From Procambarus clarkii (Eukaryota; Arthropoda; Malacostraca; Decapoda; Cambaridae): a stretch of 64,000 bases of DNA. The stretch lies in contig NC_091160.1 in the NCBI RefSeq assembly GCF_040958095.1, positions 34,310,733 to 34,374,732 of the forward strand, given 5' to 3'. A model generated the notes under the pieces. That model worked only from the letters and a program-made list of their open reading frames with translations. It had not been told where the DNA came from and ran no database searches. Position 1 is the stretch's first letter; every line of letters starts with the position of its first letter. Below, piece by piece: positions 34,877-44,909 of this stretch. The position numbers were made by a program, and so were the translations under genes.

Positions 34877-37326
34877 ATGATACGGTGAGCTGTGGTCCCA
34901 CCATCTTCACCTGTCTCGCTCCTGTCCTCGCTGGTGGAGAGGAACGGCTGGGAAACAACTCTTAGCTCAAGCGACCACAGATGTCCTCGTGCTGGCGCGG
35001 GAGTTTAACCGCTCCAACGCCGTTATTTGAACTGTAACGTCCGATTGGCTCATGTTCAAATGTGGCTTGTCCCGTGACCTTGGATTTTCGAGTTGACCTT
35101 TGAGCTGGCGGTTTTCTTCTCGATGGTTTGGGTTATGGGTTGAATTTTTAGATGTAGTTGAAACGAGAGCCAGTTGAAGGACTAGTCTGGGCCACAAGAT
35201 ATTCAAAGAATATTCAAAGATATCAAAGAATTTATCATTGTATATGAGTACATTGTATATAATGCTTGTATCGCGGCCCCCCCCCCAGGACACAACCCCA
35301 CAACAGTTGCCTAACTCCCGGGTACATATTTAATACAAGGTGAACAGAGCCATTAGTTGAAAGGAACCGTGTATTTTTGCTCCGCCTGGGAATCGAACCC
35401 CGATTGAGAGTCGAGAACGGAGCCAACTGCACTACAAGAGCCATATACATACTAGAGAGGGGGTACCCGGCAGTGCTCAGGTCTGTGACTGTCTGCCCAC
35501 TTTCTCTCTTTCCCTTACTCTCCCCTCTCTCTTTCTGTCTCTCTCTTTCCCTTACTCTCCCCTCTCTCTTTCTGTCTCTCTTTCTCTGTCTCTCTCCCTC
35601 TCTCTTTCTGTCTCTCCCCTTCTCTTTCTGTCTCTCCTCTACAACATCACCAATAACACTATAGGAACACTAAACATATAATTTAGCAATGATGATCACC
35701 AGACATTAACACACAAGCCACTAAGTCCAAGGATACAAAATTATATCAAGGTTTATTGAGGGTTTAAGGGTAAATGTTATCATTAGAATTTTTTCTTAAT
35801 TTTGGGATGATCAGCACCCTATGTTGCATACACCATTTAGTGCGCACCATGTTGCATATACCATATGTACACCATGATGTGTACACCATGTGTACGCGTT
35901 AATAGATACACAATGTGTATTCCACGAAGCATACACCCCGAGATAAGAAGTAGTGTAAGTAGAGAGACACACGTTGTTGAGGTCCTGCGTCACAAGTATA
36001 ATGTATATAATGTTCAATTTATTTTGACAGTGAATGCGGGAGAAGGTTGTCCCTGCTGCCTCTGCTGCTGTCCCTGCTGCTGCAGGCTCCAGTGGGAAGC
36101 TGCGGACCTCCACCCACAGCACTCCAGGTACGTCTGTACTACGGTGTTTGGAACACAGGGGAAAAGTGTGTGTGTATTCTGGGGTATTTACCCGAAAAAA
36201 ACATGTTGTGTTGTGTATTCACCTTGCGGGGGTTGGGTTTTGGCTCTTTGGTCCCGCCTTATGTACACAGTGTACATGTATATGCGTGATGAGGCACTTG
36301 TATGCGTCTCGGTTGATCACTCGAACTGTTTGTGTCTACCTGGGTGATCAGATGACAGCTGGAGAACACAAACTAGCCTCTTATCGCACAGTAATGTTAA
36401 CGGTATCGACTTCATCGTCTTAATTATTGCATTTTAGTGAAATTAAAAAAGCATTGTAACATTGACGATACTTTTTGGATTCACAAAAAGCACCTCACTT
36501 TTAACGCTCTTGTGACCCTGTGTCCGTATGTGTACTATCTACTTCGTTCTGATTACTGTATTATATATGTCGTAATCATGTCCAATACTCAGCAATATTC
36601 AGCAACCACCATTTATTAATGCTACCATTATCATTTCTCAACCCCCCCCTATCCCCAAACCCCTTCCTGCCCCCCCAAATCCCCCTTCTTCCTCTCCCCT
36701 CCCCCCCCCCCCACAGTACTGCCCCCCACAGCCTAGCACCGTCATCGTTACACAGACCGTCTCCCAGCACGTGACACAGACCAGTTTCCGCACTCTGGTT
36801 CACTACGAGTCTACGGTGAGTGCCACCCGGCGAGTTAACACAGTGCCAAGGTAAGACAGTGGTGCCAAGTCCAGCTAAGAGTCCACAATGTTAATGAATA
36901 ATAATGAAATCCGAGTCATGATTACAAGTGACGAATGATCAATAACGAGTACTAAATCATGAGTAACGGACGTGGTGGTGGGGGGGGGGGGGTGTCCAGG
37001 TGAGTACAGAGTGGCTGACGGAGACGGTGACGCAGGCAGTGACGCAGCATCAGGGCGTCACCACCACCACTACCACCATTACCTACCCGCACAGCGTGAC
37101 GCTGCGGCCGCAGTGTCCCCCAATCACAGGTAACTAATCAACAACGATTCAACATTTTGCAACATCAAAGTTGCTTGCATATGGCCCCCTAGGGGGAGGG
37201 GTGGGGGGGGGGGAGGGAGCTACTACCGCTACTTATAATGCAAGTAAATGCTTAAGTGTTAATTATAATTCCCCCCGGTATTATTCAGGTTACGGCGGCC
37301 AGAGGAAGGATGATTACCAAGGGTAG
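34877..37326 (+). CDS. Secreted Thr/Val/Gln-rich small protein B (new family)
   Basis: Proposed exons: 34877-34884, 36031-36127, 36717-36815, 37000-37129, 37289-37326; 372 nt, 123 aa. Exon 1 carries ATG ATA CG before GTGAGC. Exon 2 encodes a strong signal peptide (RRLSLLPLLLSLLLQAPVGS) and CGPPPTALQ. Exon 3 reads YCPPQPSTVIVTQTVSQHVT then QTSFRTLVHYEST. Exon 4 reads VSTEWLTETVTQAVTQHQG, six Thr, ITYPHSVTLRPQCPPIT; exon 5 GYGGQRKDDYQG-stop. Splice sites are canonical with strong pyrimidine tracts before exons 2, 3 and 5, and phases are 2, 0, 0, 1. A second acceptor in exon 2 (after GCGGGAG) would give MIRRLSLL instead of MIRECGRRLSLL. Alternating TVTQ text suggests beta-strand-prone, possibly O-glycosylated extracellular protein; this is inference and no known family was recognised. 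Confidence 0.7.
35270..35446 (-). mobile_element. tRNA-derived SINE in gene B intron 1
   Basis: On the minus strand a B box GGGTTCGATTCCCAGGCGG, then a body and a CTGTTGTGGGGTTGTGTCC end. Related to but distinct from family 1. Confidence 0.65.
35490..35645. repeat. CT-rich microsatellite in gene B intron 1
   Basis: Interrupted (CT)n with TTTCTGTCTCTC units, directly after a short dispersed piece (GAGGGGGTACCCGGC) also seen at 24813. Confidence 0.9.
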
Positions 37327-37481
37327 TTACGTCAGCGTCGTGGTGACGTCACGGCTGTCAGCGACGTCAACGTAATGACGTCATGGGTCATTAGGGTTGA
37401 TGATGTCAAGAATGGTTCTTGAGACTTGTTCCTTGGGAACCACCGACTTGTAGGGGAGATAAGCACGAGAACGTAGCACTC

Positions 37482-37568
<87 letters not shown>

Positions 37569-37964
37569 ACCAGCACCCCTCAGTGTTTAAGGTATAAAAT
37601 ATAGAGTTATTTCATACTATTCTGTCTCGTCCTACACAGCTCATGTATTAATTATTCATATCATAATGTATAATCTAGCTTTCACCTGTAAATATATATA
37701 CATTTTCCATTGACGTATAAACTCCATTTACATACTTTATTCCAGATGCTTAAATAATTGCTAAAGGATATTAATTTATAATAATAATAATAAATGATAA
37801 TTATTATTGGTAAACAATGCTATAAAGGGTTCGACAAAATGATCCACTTAACATTTTCTTTTGTAATATATAATGTAAACGAAATAGCTGTGTTTATTTT
37901 TTCCTATCATTCAGAAACTCTAGAAATTATAGCAAAATGGTGAGATTAAACACCCTCACCATAC
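37327..37964. repeat. (AC)n microsatellite and AT-rich spacer downstream of gene B
   Basis: (AC)n at about 37483-37566, then AT-rich DNA with an ATAATAATAATAA run near 37780. No coding signal. Confidence 0.85.
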
Positions 37965-38304
37965 AACCCGTTCTCGCAAATTTAATAAGTCAATATTGAC
38001 TTATTAAATATGTGCATAGGTGACATACTAAACATAATAGTTTCCCTTGAAAAGCTTCATAGAAAACACCGACCTTACCTAACGTATGGTGCAACCCGTT
38101 CTCGCAAATTTAATAAGTCAATATTGACTTATTAAATATGTGCATAGGTGACATACTAAACATAATAGTTTCCCTTGAAAAGCTTCATAGAAAACACCGA
38201 CCTTACCTAACGTATGGTGCAACCCGTTCTCGCAAATTTAATAAGTCAATATTGACTTATTAAATATGTGCATAGGTGACATACTTAACATAATAGTTTC
38301 CCTT
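37965..38304. repeat. 128-bp satellite, almost three tandem copies with central palindrome
   Basis: Unit starts AACCCGTTCTCGCAAATTTA at 37965, 38093 and 38221, so the period is exactly 128 bp and the copies are nearly identical. Each has a perfect 30-bp palindrome centred on AGTCAATATTGACT. A fourth, more diverged copy stands alone at 38677-38800. Confidence 0.95.
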
Positions 38305-38307
38305 GTT

Positions 38308-38425
38308 CGAATCATGGTCAGGGAGGATTGTCTGGGCGCCAATCTTTAACTGTTCGCCCCTATTCACTCAACGGTAATTAGGTACCTGGTTGTAAACCGA
38401 CTGGCGAGTGGTGTTCCAGGAACTA
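38308..38425 (+). mobile_element. tRNA-derived SINE fragment
   Basis: TTCGAATCATGGTCAGGGAG (B box region), GCGCCAATCTTTAACTG and AACGGTAATTAGGTACCTGG. It cuts off the third satellite unit, so it inserted after the array formed. Related to 1591-1710. Confidence 0.6.
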
Positions 38426-38676
38426 CTAGTATGGGAAGCTCTCAGCTCCGATAGCAGCAGTCAGAAGTCAGGGCTGTACTCTGTACTCTGTGCCTGTACT
38501 CTTGTTATCCTATGAGTACAGGGCCTCCTGTACTTACCTGTGTAACAAAATACTAATTTGGACAGCGAGAGGCAGGTTACTATCTGTGAAATGGTCCCTA
38601 TTAGTCAGTGGCTTAATGATATGTGTAATTACTGTACCACTGAGTAACCGCTGTACTCTCATCCTCTGTAATTTGC

Positions 38677-38805
38677 AACCCGTTCTCGCAAATTTAATAA
38701 GTCAATATTGACTTATTAACTACGTGCATAGGTGATATTCTAAACATAATAGATACCCTTAAAAAGATTCATAGAAAACACTGACCTTACCTAACCTTGT
38801 TAGTA
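38677..38805. repeat. Solitary 128-bp satellite copy
   Basis: Diverged copy of the 37965 unit including the AGTCAATATTGACT palindrome. Confidence 0.85.
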
Positions 38806-38962
38806 TCTTAAGATAAGCATCTTATTGCTTTAATTGCTTTGCTAATTTTATAATTATCAAAAGAATGCACCAACCAGGGAAGGATATGTGGTGTATTTTT
38901 GATTTATCATTATTATAATAATTTATTGATGACAAGACGTTATACACAATTCATGACAGCTT

Positions 38963-39140
38963 TCCCAATCACTTGGGCTGGACGGTAGAGCGACGGTCTC
39001 GCTTCATGCAGGTCGGGGGTTCAATCCCCGACCGTCCAAGTGGTTGGGCACCATTCCTTTCCCCCCGTCTCATCCCATATCCTGACCCCTTCCAAGTGCT
39101 ATATAGTCGTAATGGCTTGGCGCTTTCCCCCTGAGCATTC
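38963..39140 (+). mobile_element. tRNA-derived SINE family 3
   Basis: CTGGACGGTAGAGCGACGGT, B box GGGGTTCAATCCCCGACCG and GTGCTATATAGTCGTAATGG. Close to the copy at 26776-26961. Confidence 0.75.
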
Positions 39141-39514
39141 CTTCCTTCCTTACGGCTCATATTCGGGTTACACGAGGAGGGTCAATGACATCAATCATTT
39201 TCTACTTCAGATAGTTTATTGCTTGTAACTCATCAATAGTTTCAGTGTTGATTACCTAGTGCAACTCTGCATAAATAGTGTTGTGCCACAGAGCCAGGGG
39301 CCGTCAGACTATGTACTGCGGAGTGCCACAGTGCCAGGGACAACGACCTCACCAGCCGAAGTTGATTGGGGTGCCATATCCTGGAACACAGAGAGCCACT
39401 CTTGTAACAGACACGATGATTAAAACCACTCTTCCTCACGTAGAACAATTATATTACGTGTTGTGAGGAAACAGATGGTCAGCCTTTTATAAGGTAATGA
39501 AACAATGGAACTAC

Positions 39515-42500
39515 TCACCCGCCGAAGACTGAAATGACAACACTGCTCCAGTTCAAAATGCAACTGGAAAAAACCCAAGGAATAACAGTAGGGAGGGGGA
39601 GCACCTTTGACAAACCGTCGGCTTTCTGTCCCCCCTGGAGATGGCTGCCCTCGGGTAAATTAAGATAAAATCATGATAATGGCTTAGCGCTTGCCTAGAT
39701 AATTACCTTAACTGCTGTTACCATCGTTAGTGAGCCGGTCACTGTTGTTGATTCAGGCACTGAACAAAAAGTTACAAGAAGTAGGGGCTATGGTACAACC
39801 CATCCTCATACACATTACGCAGGCGAGGAGTCACAATAACGTGGCTAAAGTATGTTGACCAGACCACACATTAGAAGGTGAAGGGTCGACGACGTTTCGG
39901 TCCGTCCTGGACCATTCTCAAGTCGATTGTGAATGGTCCAGTCGACTTGAGAATGGTCCAGGACGGACCGAAACGTCGTCGTCCCTTCACCTTCTAGTGT
40001 GTGGTCTGGTCAACATACACATTACGTCGCTTTTCGCACGTATGTGCACTCAGGCTAAAAAAAAAAGGCCGTAATTTAAAACAGAATCGGCTCACGAAAG
40101 TGAAGTTTTCTGTTTTGGATCTTCCGGCTTAGGCTGTTAGATTAGGAGACGAAACCTTCAATTAACTGTTTTCACGACGTTTTGAAACTTTAGGAGAACT
40201 TTCCGCCTTTCTAACCTAACCAGAGGACCCTTAACTTGCCGTTTTGAAGAATAAAACCCAAATTTATTTTTCAATTATTTATCATTTTCAAATTACGATC
40301 TTTTTTTTTTGGCCGTAGGGCATACTAGGGAAAAGCTACTTTAATTTGTTAGAGGACGGATTAGTACTCGCCTGGTCCACCGGAGTACAGAATATTATCT
40401 GGGTTATCACCAAGACTTTCCTGCCCGAAACTCTTTGCGTAATAGTGGCTTTAGGCATTGTATGTACTAGCTTTATCTATAAACCTATCAATTCTTGTAA
40501 AAATCTCTTGTATGTATGTACCTTACCTGAATAAACCTTTATTATATTTATTTATTTACTTACCACCGGACCCGACGCCTCCACACCCCTTGGTCATGGT
40601 GACGAACATCTTCTGGACGACGGTGGTGGTGAAGAGCTGGTTCACCGTCTTGGTGATAGGCTCAGCCGTCACTGTCTTCGTGGCTGTTTCTGTCTTCGTG
40701 GCTGTCTGGGTGGCTGTTTCTGTCTTCGTGGCTGTCTGTGTGGCTGTTTCTGTCTTTGTGGCCGTCTGTGTGGCTGTTTCTGTCTTCGTGGCTGTCTGTG
40801 TGGCCGTCTGCGTGGCTGTTTCTGTCTTCGTGGCTGTCTGTGTGGCTGTTGCCGTCAACGTGGCTGTTGCTGTCTTCGTGGCTGCTTCTGTCTTCGTGGC
40901 TGTTGTCGTCAACGTGGCTGTTATTGTAGCCAGCCGTGTCGTCGTCTGTAAATTTAATATATTCTTCAAAGTTTGTTCATTAAGTGCTACAAGATAAACT
41001 TTTGTAAACAATGCATATTTCAGTATAATATTAATTTGGTCTCAGAATCGCGTAAGGACAGCCATATTATCACGCATACCAACCTAACAAAAGTCAATTA
41101 GGCTTGGGTAATATTGAATTTGAAAAAATCGGGAAAAGATTTTGTATTTATGTCGCTAATAAAGCCTAACCTAACCACCCTAGGACTAATACATGGCTAT
41201 ATTTGAGGTGTAATATAGTACATATATGTGCTATAACGAGGCTTAGGAATATTTAAATTAGATTTTTAGCTATATTTTTCCCCGGATCACGAAGTGAGTC
41301 GCACCAAATTCTACCATGTAATTGTCCATTACGTCAATATATGTAGTTACACAATGGTACCCACACATTTGAGACCACTATACGCCACATATAATAATAA
41401 ATGTCATATTAAAGTTTATTTTGAATTTTAGTTAACCTGTCACCGAAATTTGAGCATATATATGATCTTGAACGTACTGGATACTTGGGCTTATTAAGTA
41501 GTTTCTCAAAGTGTTTTGATATCTAAAGTAATTATCAACAAGATCTAAATTCTTGTTTCAGTCTTGTCTCTGGATCAAGACGGTACTAAGTTCATCAATT
41601 AACATTAATTACATTATTTGACGAGTGGTAGCTGCATCAACATCATCAATTTCTAACATAGAATTAGACTTAAAAGTCCTAATATTCAAACAGTTCGCTT
41701 CACACGGTGTCCTACTCTAACTCCTGTTAGGAATACTGGGCGTTAGGAGGCTTAATTTGTTGGGAGACCGGGCCGCGGGGACTATGAGCCCCGAAATCAT
41801 CACCAGGTAACCAAAGGTCAGCTTGTCGCTGTCATAGCGAGCCCATATTTCATTTCACAATGAAATCACAATGAAATTTCACAACGTGAGTACGAAACCA
41901 GAAGCCTCTTCCGAAATATTCCTCGGGTGTGGTTACTCCACACAAAGAATAGATGAGAAGATGGGGGCCCAAGAGCTCAAATTCAGCCCTAACTCTTCGT
42001 AAAACACACACCCAGGTGATCGTGTTTGCGCGCGCGCACATATCGGATACTTCAAGATAAAATATTGCAACTGTTCACAGGAAGCTGGGTACCAGGAGCC
42101 ACAGATACACCATCAGACATCTATCACTCAAATACTCACCATTGGGTACATCTATCACTCACAATACTCACCATTGGGTACATCTATCACTCACAATACT
42201 CACCATTGGGTACATCTATCACTCACAATACTCACCATTGGGTACATCTATCACTCACAATACTCACCATTGGGTACATCTATCACTCACAATACTCACC
42301 ATTGGGTACATCTATCACTCACAATACTCACCATTGGGTACATCTATCACTCACAATACTCACCATTGGGTACATCTATCACTCACAATACTTACCATTG
42401 AGTACATCTATCACTCACAATACTCACCATTGGGTACATCTATCACTCACAATACTCACCATTGGGTACATCTATCACTCACAATACTCACCATTGGGTA

Positions 42501-43914
42501 CATCTATCACTCACAATACTCACCATTGGGTACATCTATCACTCACAATACTCACCATTGGGTACATCTATCACTCACAATACTTACCATTGAGTACATC
42601 TATCACTCACAATACTCACCATTGGGTACATCTATCACTCACAATACTCACCATTGGGTACATCTATCACTCACAATACTCACCATTGGGTACATCTATC
42701 ACTCACAATACTCACCATTGGGTACATCTATCACTCACAATACTCACCATTGGGTACATCTATCACTCACAATACTCACCATTGGGTACATCTATCACTC
42801 ACAATACTCACCATTGGGTACATCTATCACTCACAATACTCACCATTGGGTACATCTATCACTCACAATACTCACCATTGGGTACATCTATCACTCACAA
42901 TACTTACCATTGAGTACATCTATCACTCACAATACTCACCAATACTGACGTCTGTATCTCCGTAACAGACTGGATGATGTACTTAACGTGGGTAGCACAG
43001 GGCTGTTCAACGACACAATCCAAGAACAGAAACATCGTTAATTGCCGTTAAAACATCGTTAATTGCCGTTAAAACATCGTTAATTGCCGTTAAAACATCG
43101 TTAATTGCCGTTAAAATTCTCCATATAATATTCTCAAAGGCGAGTATCTCACATATATGACGTGACGAGCAAGTGCGTTTTTCATTTCATAAAATTCAAA
43201 AAATTCAAAAATTCAAATGTTTATTTAGGTAAAGTACATATAAACACTGGTCTGAGGTTGACTTGGACTGACCTGTGGCTGGTCCTGGGTCTGGTAGCCG
43301 TATTTGCCTGCGCGAACCAGTCCGAACGCCAGTCGGAGCATCATCAGGAACACCGGCCCGAACACTGACAGCCTATCAGTAACGGGGATAATAGTAAAGA
43401 TAGTAAAGATAATAGTAAAGGACGTCTTCATCAACAAGGGTAAAATGCTCATTAATTACTCCATCGAAACAAATGGGCAAAATGTTTCTTTCTTCCTGAT
43501 GCCCCTGTTACCTAACAGTAAATAGGTACCTGGGAGTTAGACAGCTGTCACGGGCTGCTTCCTAGGGAGGGGTGGAGGCTTGGTCGAGGACCGGACCGAG
43601 GGGACACTTAGCCCCGAAATCATCTCAAGATAACCTTTCAAGATATACACATTTTGTTCGAACCACAACGCTGTAAATGCTTCACCCACGTACTAATAAT
43701 AATAATAATAATTTTATTTAGGTAAGGTACATACATAAAGAGATTTTACAAAGTTTGTTGGCTTTATAGATAGAGCTAGTACATACAATGCCTAAAGCCA
43801 CTATTACGCAAAGCGTTTCGGGCAGAAACTATTGTACTGTACTTTGTACTACAAGTACAAATAATCGCCAACAGGCACTGCACAGACTTCATCTGTGATA
43901 ACTCACTTGAACAT
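39515..43914 (-). CDS. Secreted Thr-repeat protein C (new family, largest member)
   Basis: Proposed exons: 43907-43914, 43273-43372, 42940-43002, 40564-40945 and a tentative 14-nt last exon 39515-39528; 188 aa. Without the last splice the frame stops at 40556 (186 aa). Exon 1 is ATG TTC AA before GTGAGT; exon 2 continues as a signal peptide, MFKLSVFGPVFLMMLRLAFG then LVRAGKYGYQTQDQPQ. Exon 3 reads PCATHVKYIIQSVTEIQTSV L. Exon 4 is a long TxT domain of repeats such as TATQTATKTE, then TVTAEPITKTVNQLFTTTVV and a Cys-Gly end, TKGCGGVGSG. Intron phases 2, 0, 0, 1 equal those of gene B. The exon 4 donor GGTAAGT overlaps the alternative stop. The two framing Cys and the TxT core are shared with A and B; the Thr repeat is expanded here. 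Function unknown. Confidence 0.6.
39795..40325 (+). repeat. Dispersed repeat, left copy of an inverted pair around gene C
   Basis: CACATTACGTCGCTTTTCGC, GAATCGGCTCACGAAAGTGA and GACGTTTTGAAACTTTAGGA. The inverted partner is at 44164-44490. A foldback element (39820-40014) sits inside this copy. Confidence 0.75.
39820..40014. mobile_element. Foldback element with 12-bp target-site duplication
   Basis: Begins CAGGCGAGGAGTCACAATAA and ends GGTCTGGTCAAC, with inverted arms around TCAAGTCGATTGTGAATGG. Flanked by ATACACATTACG at 39808-39819 and 40015-40026, a perfect duplication. Confidence 0.92.
40420..40552 (+). mobile_element. LINE 3' tail at the 3' edge of gene C exon 4
   Basis: GCCCGAAACTCTTTGCGTAA, then TGTACTAGCTTTATCTATAA and TTACCTGAATAAACC with a TTTATTTATTT end that runs into the exon 4 donor region of gene C. 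Confidence 0.75.
42124..42938. repeat. 32-bp minisatellite carrying splice-donor motifs (gene C intron 3)
   Basis: About 26 near-identical units of 32 bp: ACTCACAATACTCACCATTG plus GGTACATCTATC. On the gene C sense strand every unit reads GGTGAGTATTGTGAGTG, so it holds two GTGAGT donor motifs. The array begins at the real donor of exon 3 (42939). The 295- and 268-aa open frames on the plus strand are artefacts. Confidence 0.96.
43027..43117. repeat. 21-bp tandem repeat in gene C intron 2
   Basis: Four copies of AAACATCGTTAATTGCCGTT A. Confidence 0.9.
43463..43637 (+). mobile_element. SINE family 1, head-truncated, in gene C intron 1
   Basis: GAAACAAATGGGCAAAATGT, CCTGTTACCTAACAGTAAAT and the GAAATCATCTCAAGATAACC tail; the tRNA-like head is missing. 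Confidence 0.8.
43690..43826 (-). mobile_element. LINE 3' tail in gene C intron 1
   Basis: Reverse copy: CTGCCCGAAACGCTTTGCGT to TACCTAAATAAAATTATTAT, ending in ATT repeats. Confidence 0.75.
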
Positions 43915-44010
43915 CGTGCTGGTGGTAGTAGAGACCAATCCTGAAGTGAGGTTACTGGCGGAGACGTCTTTAATGTCTGTGGTACGATGGGTCGGGAGGC
44001 TCTTTTTATA
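43915..44010 (-). promoter_or_regulatory. Core promoter and leader of gene C
   Basis: A TATAAAAA box on the minus strand (44003-44010) lies about 90 bp upstream of the ATG at 43914, allowing a start near 43975 and a leader of about 60 nt. Confidence 0.45.
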
Positions 44011-44163
44011 TTATGAGGCCGCCGCAGCCTAGGACTCCACCAGTGTGAAATACCATCCACGCACGCACGCACACGCAAGCACACACGCACGCACAACCGC
44101 CGTGATGTTCTCACACTCCAGTGGTTAACACAGTCATGCCTTCCCAGTCTTGGCGAGCTCGGT

Positions 44164-44490
44164 CAAACGACGCTACGGCCAAAAAAGGCCGAAATTTAAA
44201 ATTGAAAAACAGAAAATTGGATAATTTTTTGTCTAAAACAGCAAGTTAAGAGTCCTCTGGTAGGTTAGGAGGACAGGAGGTTCTCCTAAGGTTTCAAAAC
44301 GTCATGAAAACCGATAATTGAAAATTTCCTAAGAGGAAATATCCTAAGAAACTAAGCCAGAGGACCCAAAACAGAAAACGGGACAGTATGTCACTTTCGT
44401 AAACCGATTCCATTTTAAATTACGTTCTTGTTTCTTAGTCTGAGCGCGCATACGAGCGAAAAGCGACGTAATGTGTAAGAGGATGGGTTC
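44164..44490 (-). repeat. Dispersed repeat, right copy of the inverted pair around gene C
   Basis: Complement of the 39795-40325 repeat: GGCCGAAATTTAAAATTGAA, CAAAACGTCATGAAAACCG and GCGAAAAGCGACGTAATGTG. Diverged by many substitutions and indels, so both copies are old. Confidence 0.75.
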
Positions 44491-44640
44491 AGAGACAGCC
44501 GGGTATTAGAGCTGTCTATGTTACGTGATCGCGGGTCTTGGGGTCACAGGCTATTAATGGGGTTCCCTGTCAAACCCAATTTGTCAGTTAAGTGGGGGGG
44601 GGGGGGTTACCTGCAGTGGGTACTGTGTCAGCCAGATGGG

Positions 44641-44879
44641 GGTTATCTTGAGTTGATTTCGGGGCTTTAGTATCCCCCGCGGCCCGGTCCTCGACCAGGC
44701 CTCCACCCCCAGGAAGCAGCCCGTGACAGCTGACTAACTCCCAGGTACCTATTTACTGCTAGGTAACAGGGGCATAGGGTGAAAGAAACTCTGCCCATCG
44801 TTTCTCGCCGGCGCCCGGGATCGAACCCGGGACCACAGGATCACGTGTCCAGCGTGCTGTCCCCTCGGCCGGCCGGCTG
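44641..44879 (-). mobile_element. SINE family 1, near full-length
   Basis: Reverse copy with tail GGTTATCTTGAGTTGATTTC, body, and tRNA-like head (B box GGTTCGATCCCGGGC on the sense strand). Confidence 0.9.
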
Positions 44880-44909
44880 GTTCTTCCAAACAAAAAAGAT
44901 TATGAATCA

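Noticed and set aside
35865-36347. 160-aa Cys-rich plus open frame
   Set aside because: It overlaps exon 2 of gene B in another frame; the Leu-rich signal-peptide frame with matched splice phases is better supported.
42026-42948. 295- and 268-aa open frames
   Set aside because: Pure translation of the 32-bp minisatellite; it lies in an intron of gene C on the other strand.
43162-43368. 68-aa plus-strand frame ending in a hydrophobic segment and QSERQSEHHQEHRPEH
   Set aside because: Looks secreted, but the opposite strand gives a signal-peptide exon whose splice sites join in frame to the next exons of gene C.
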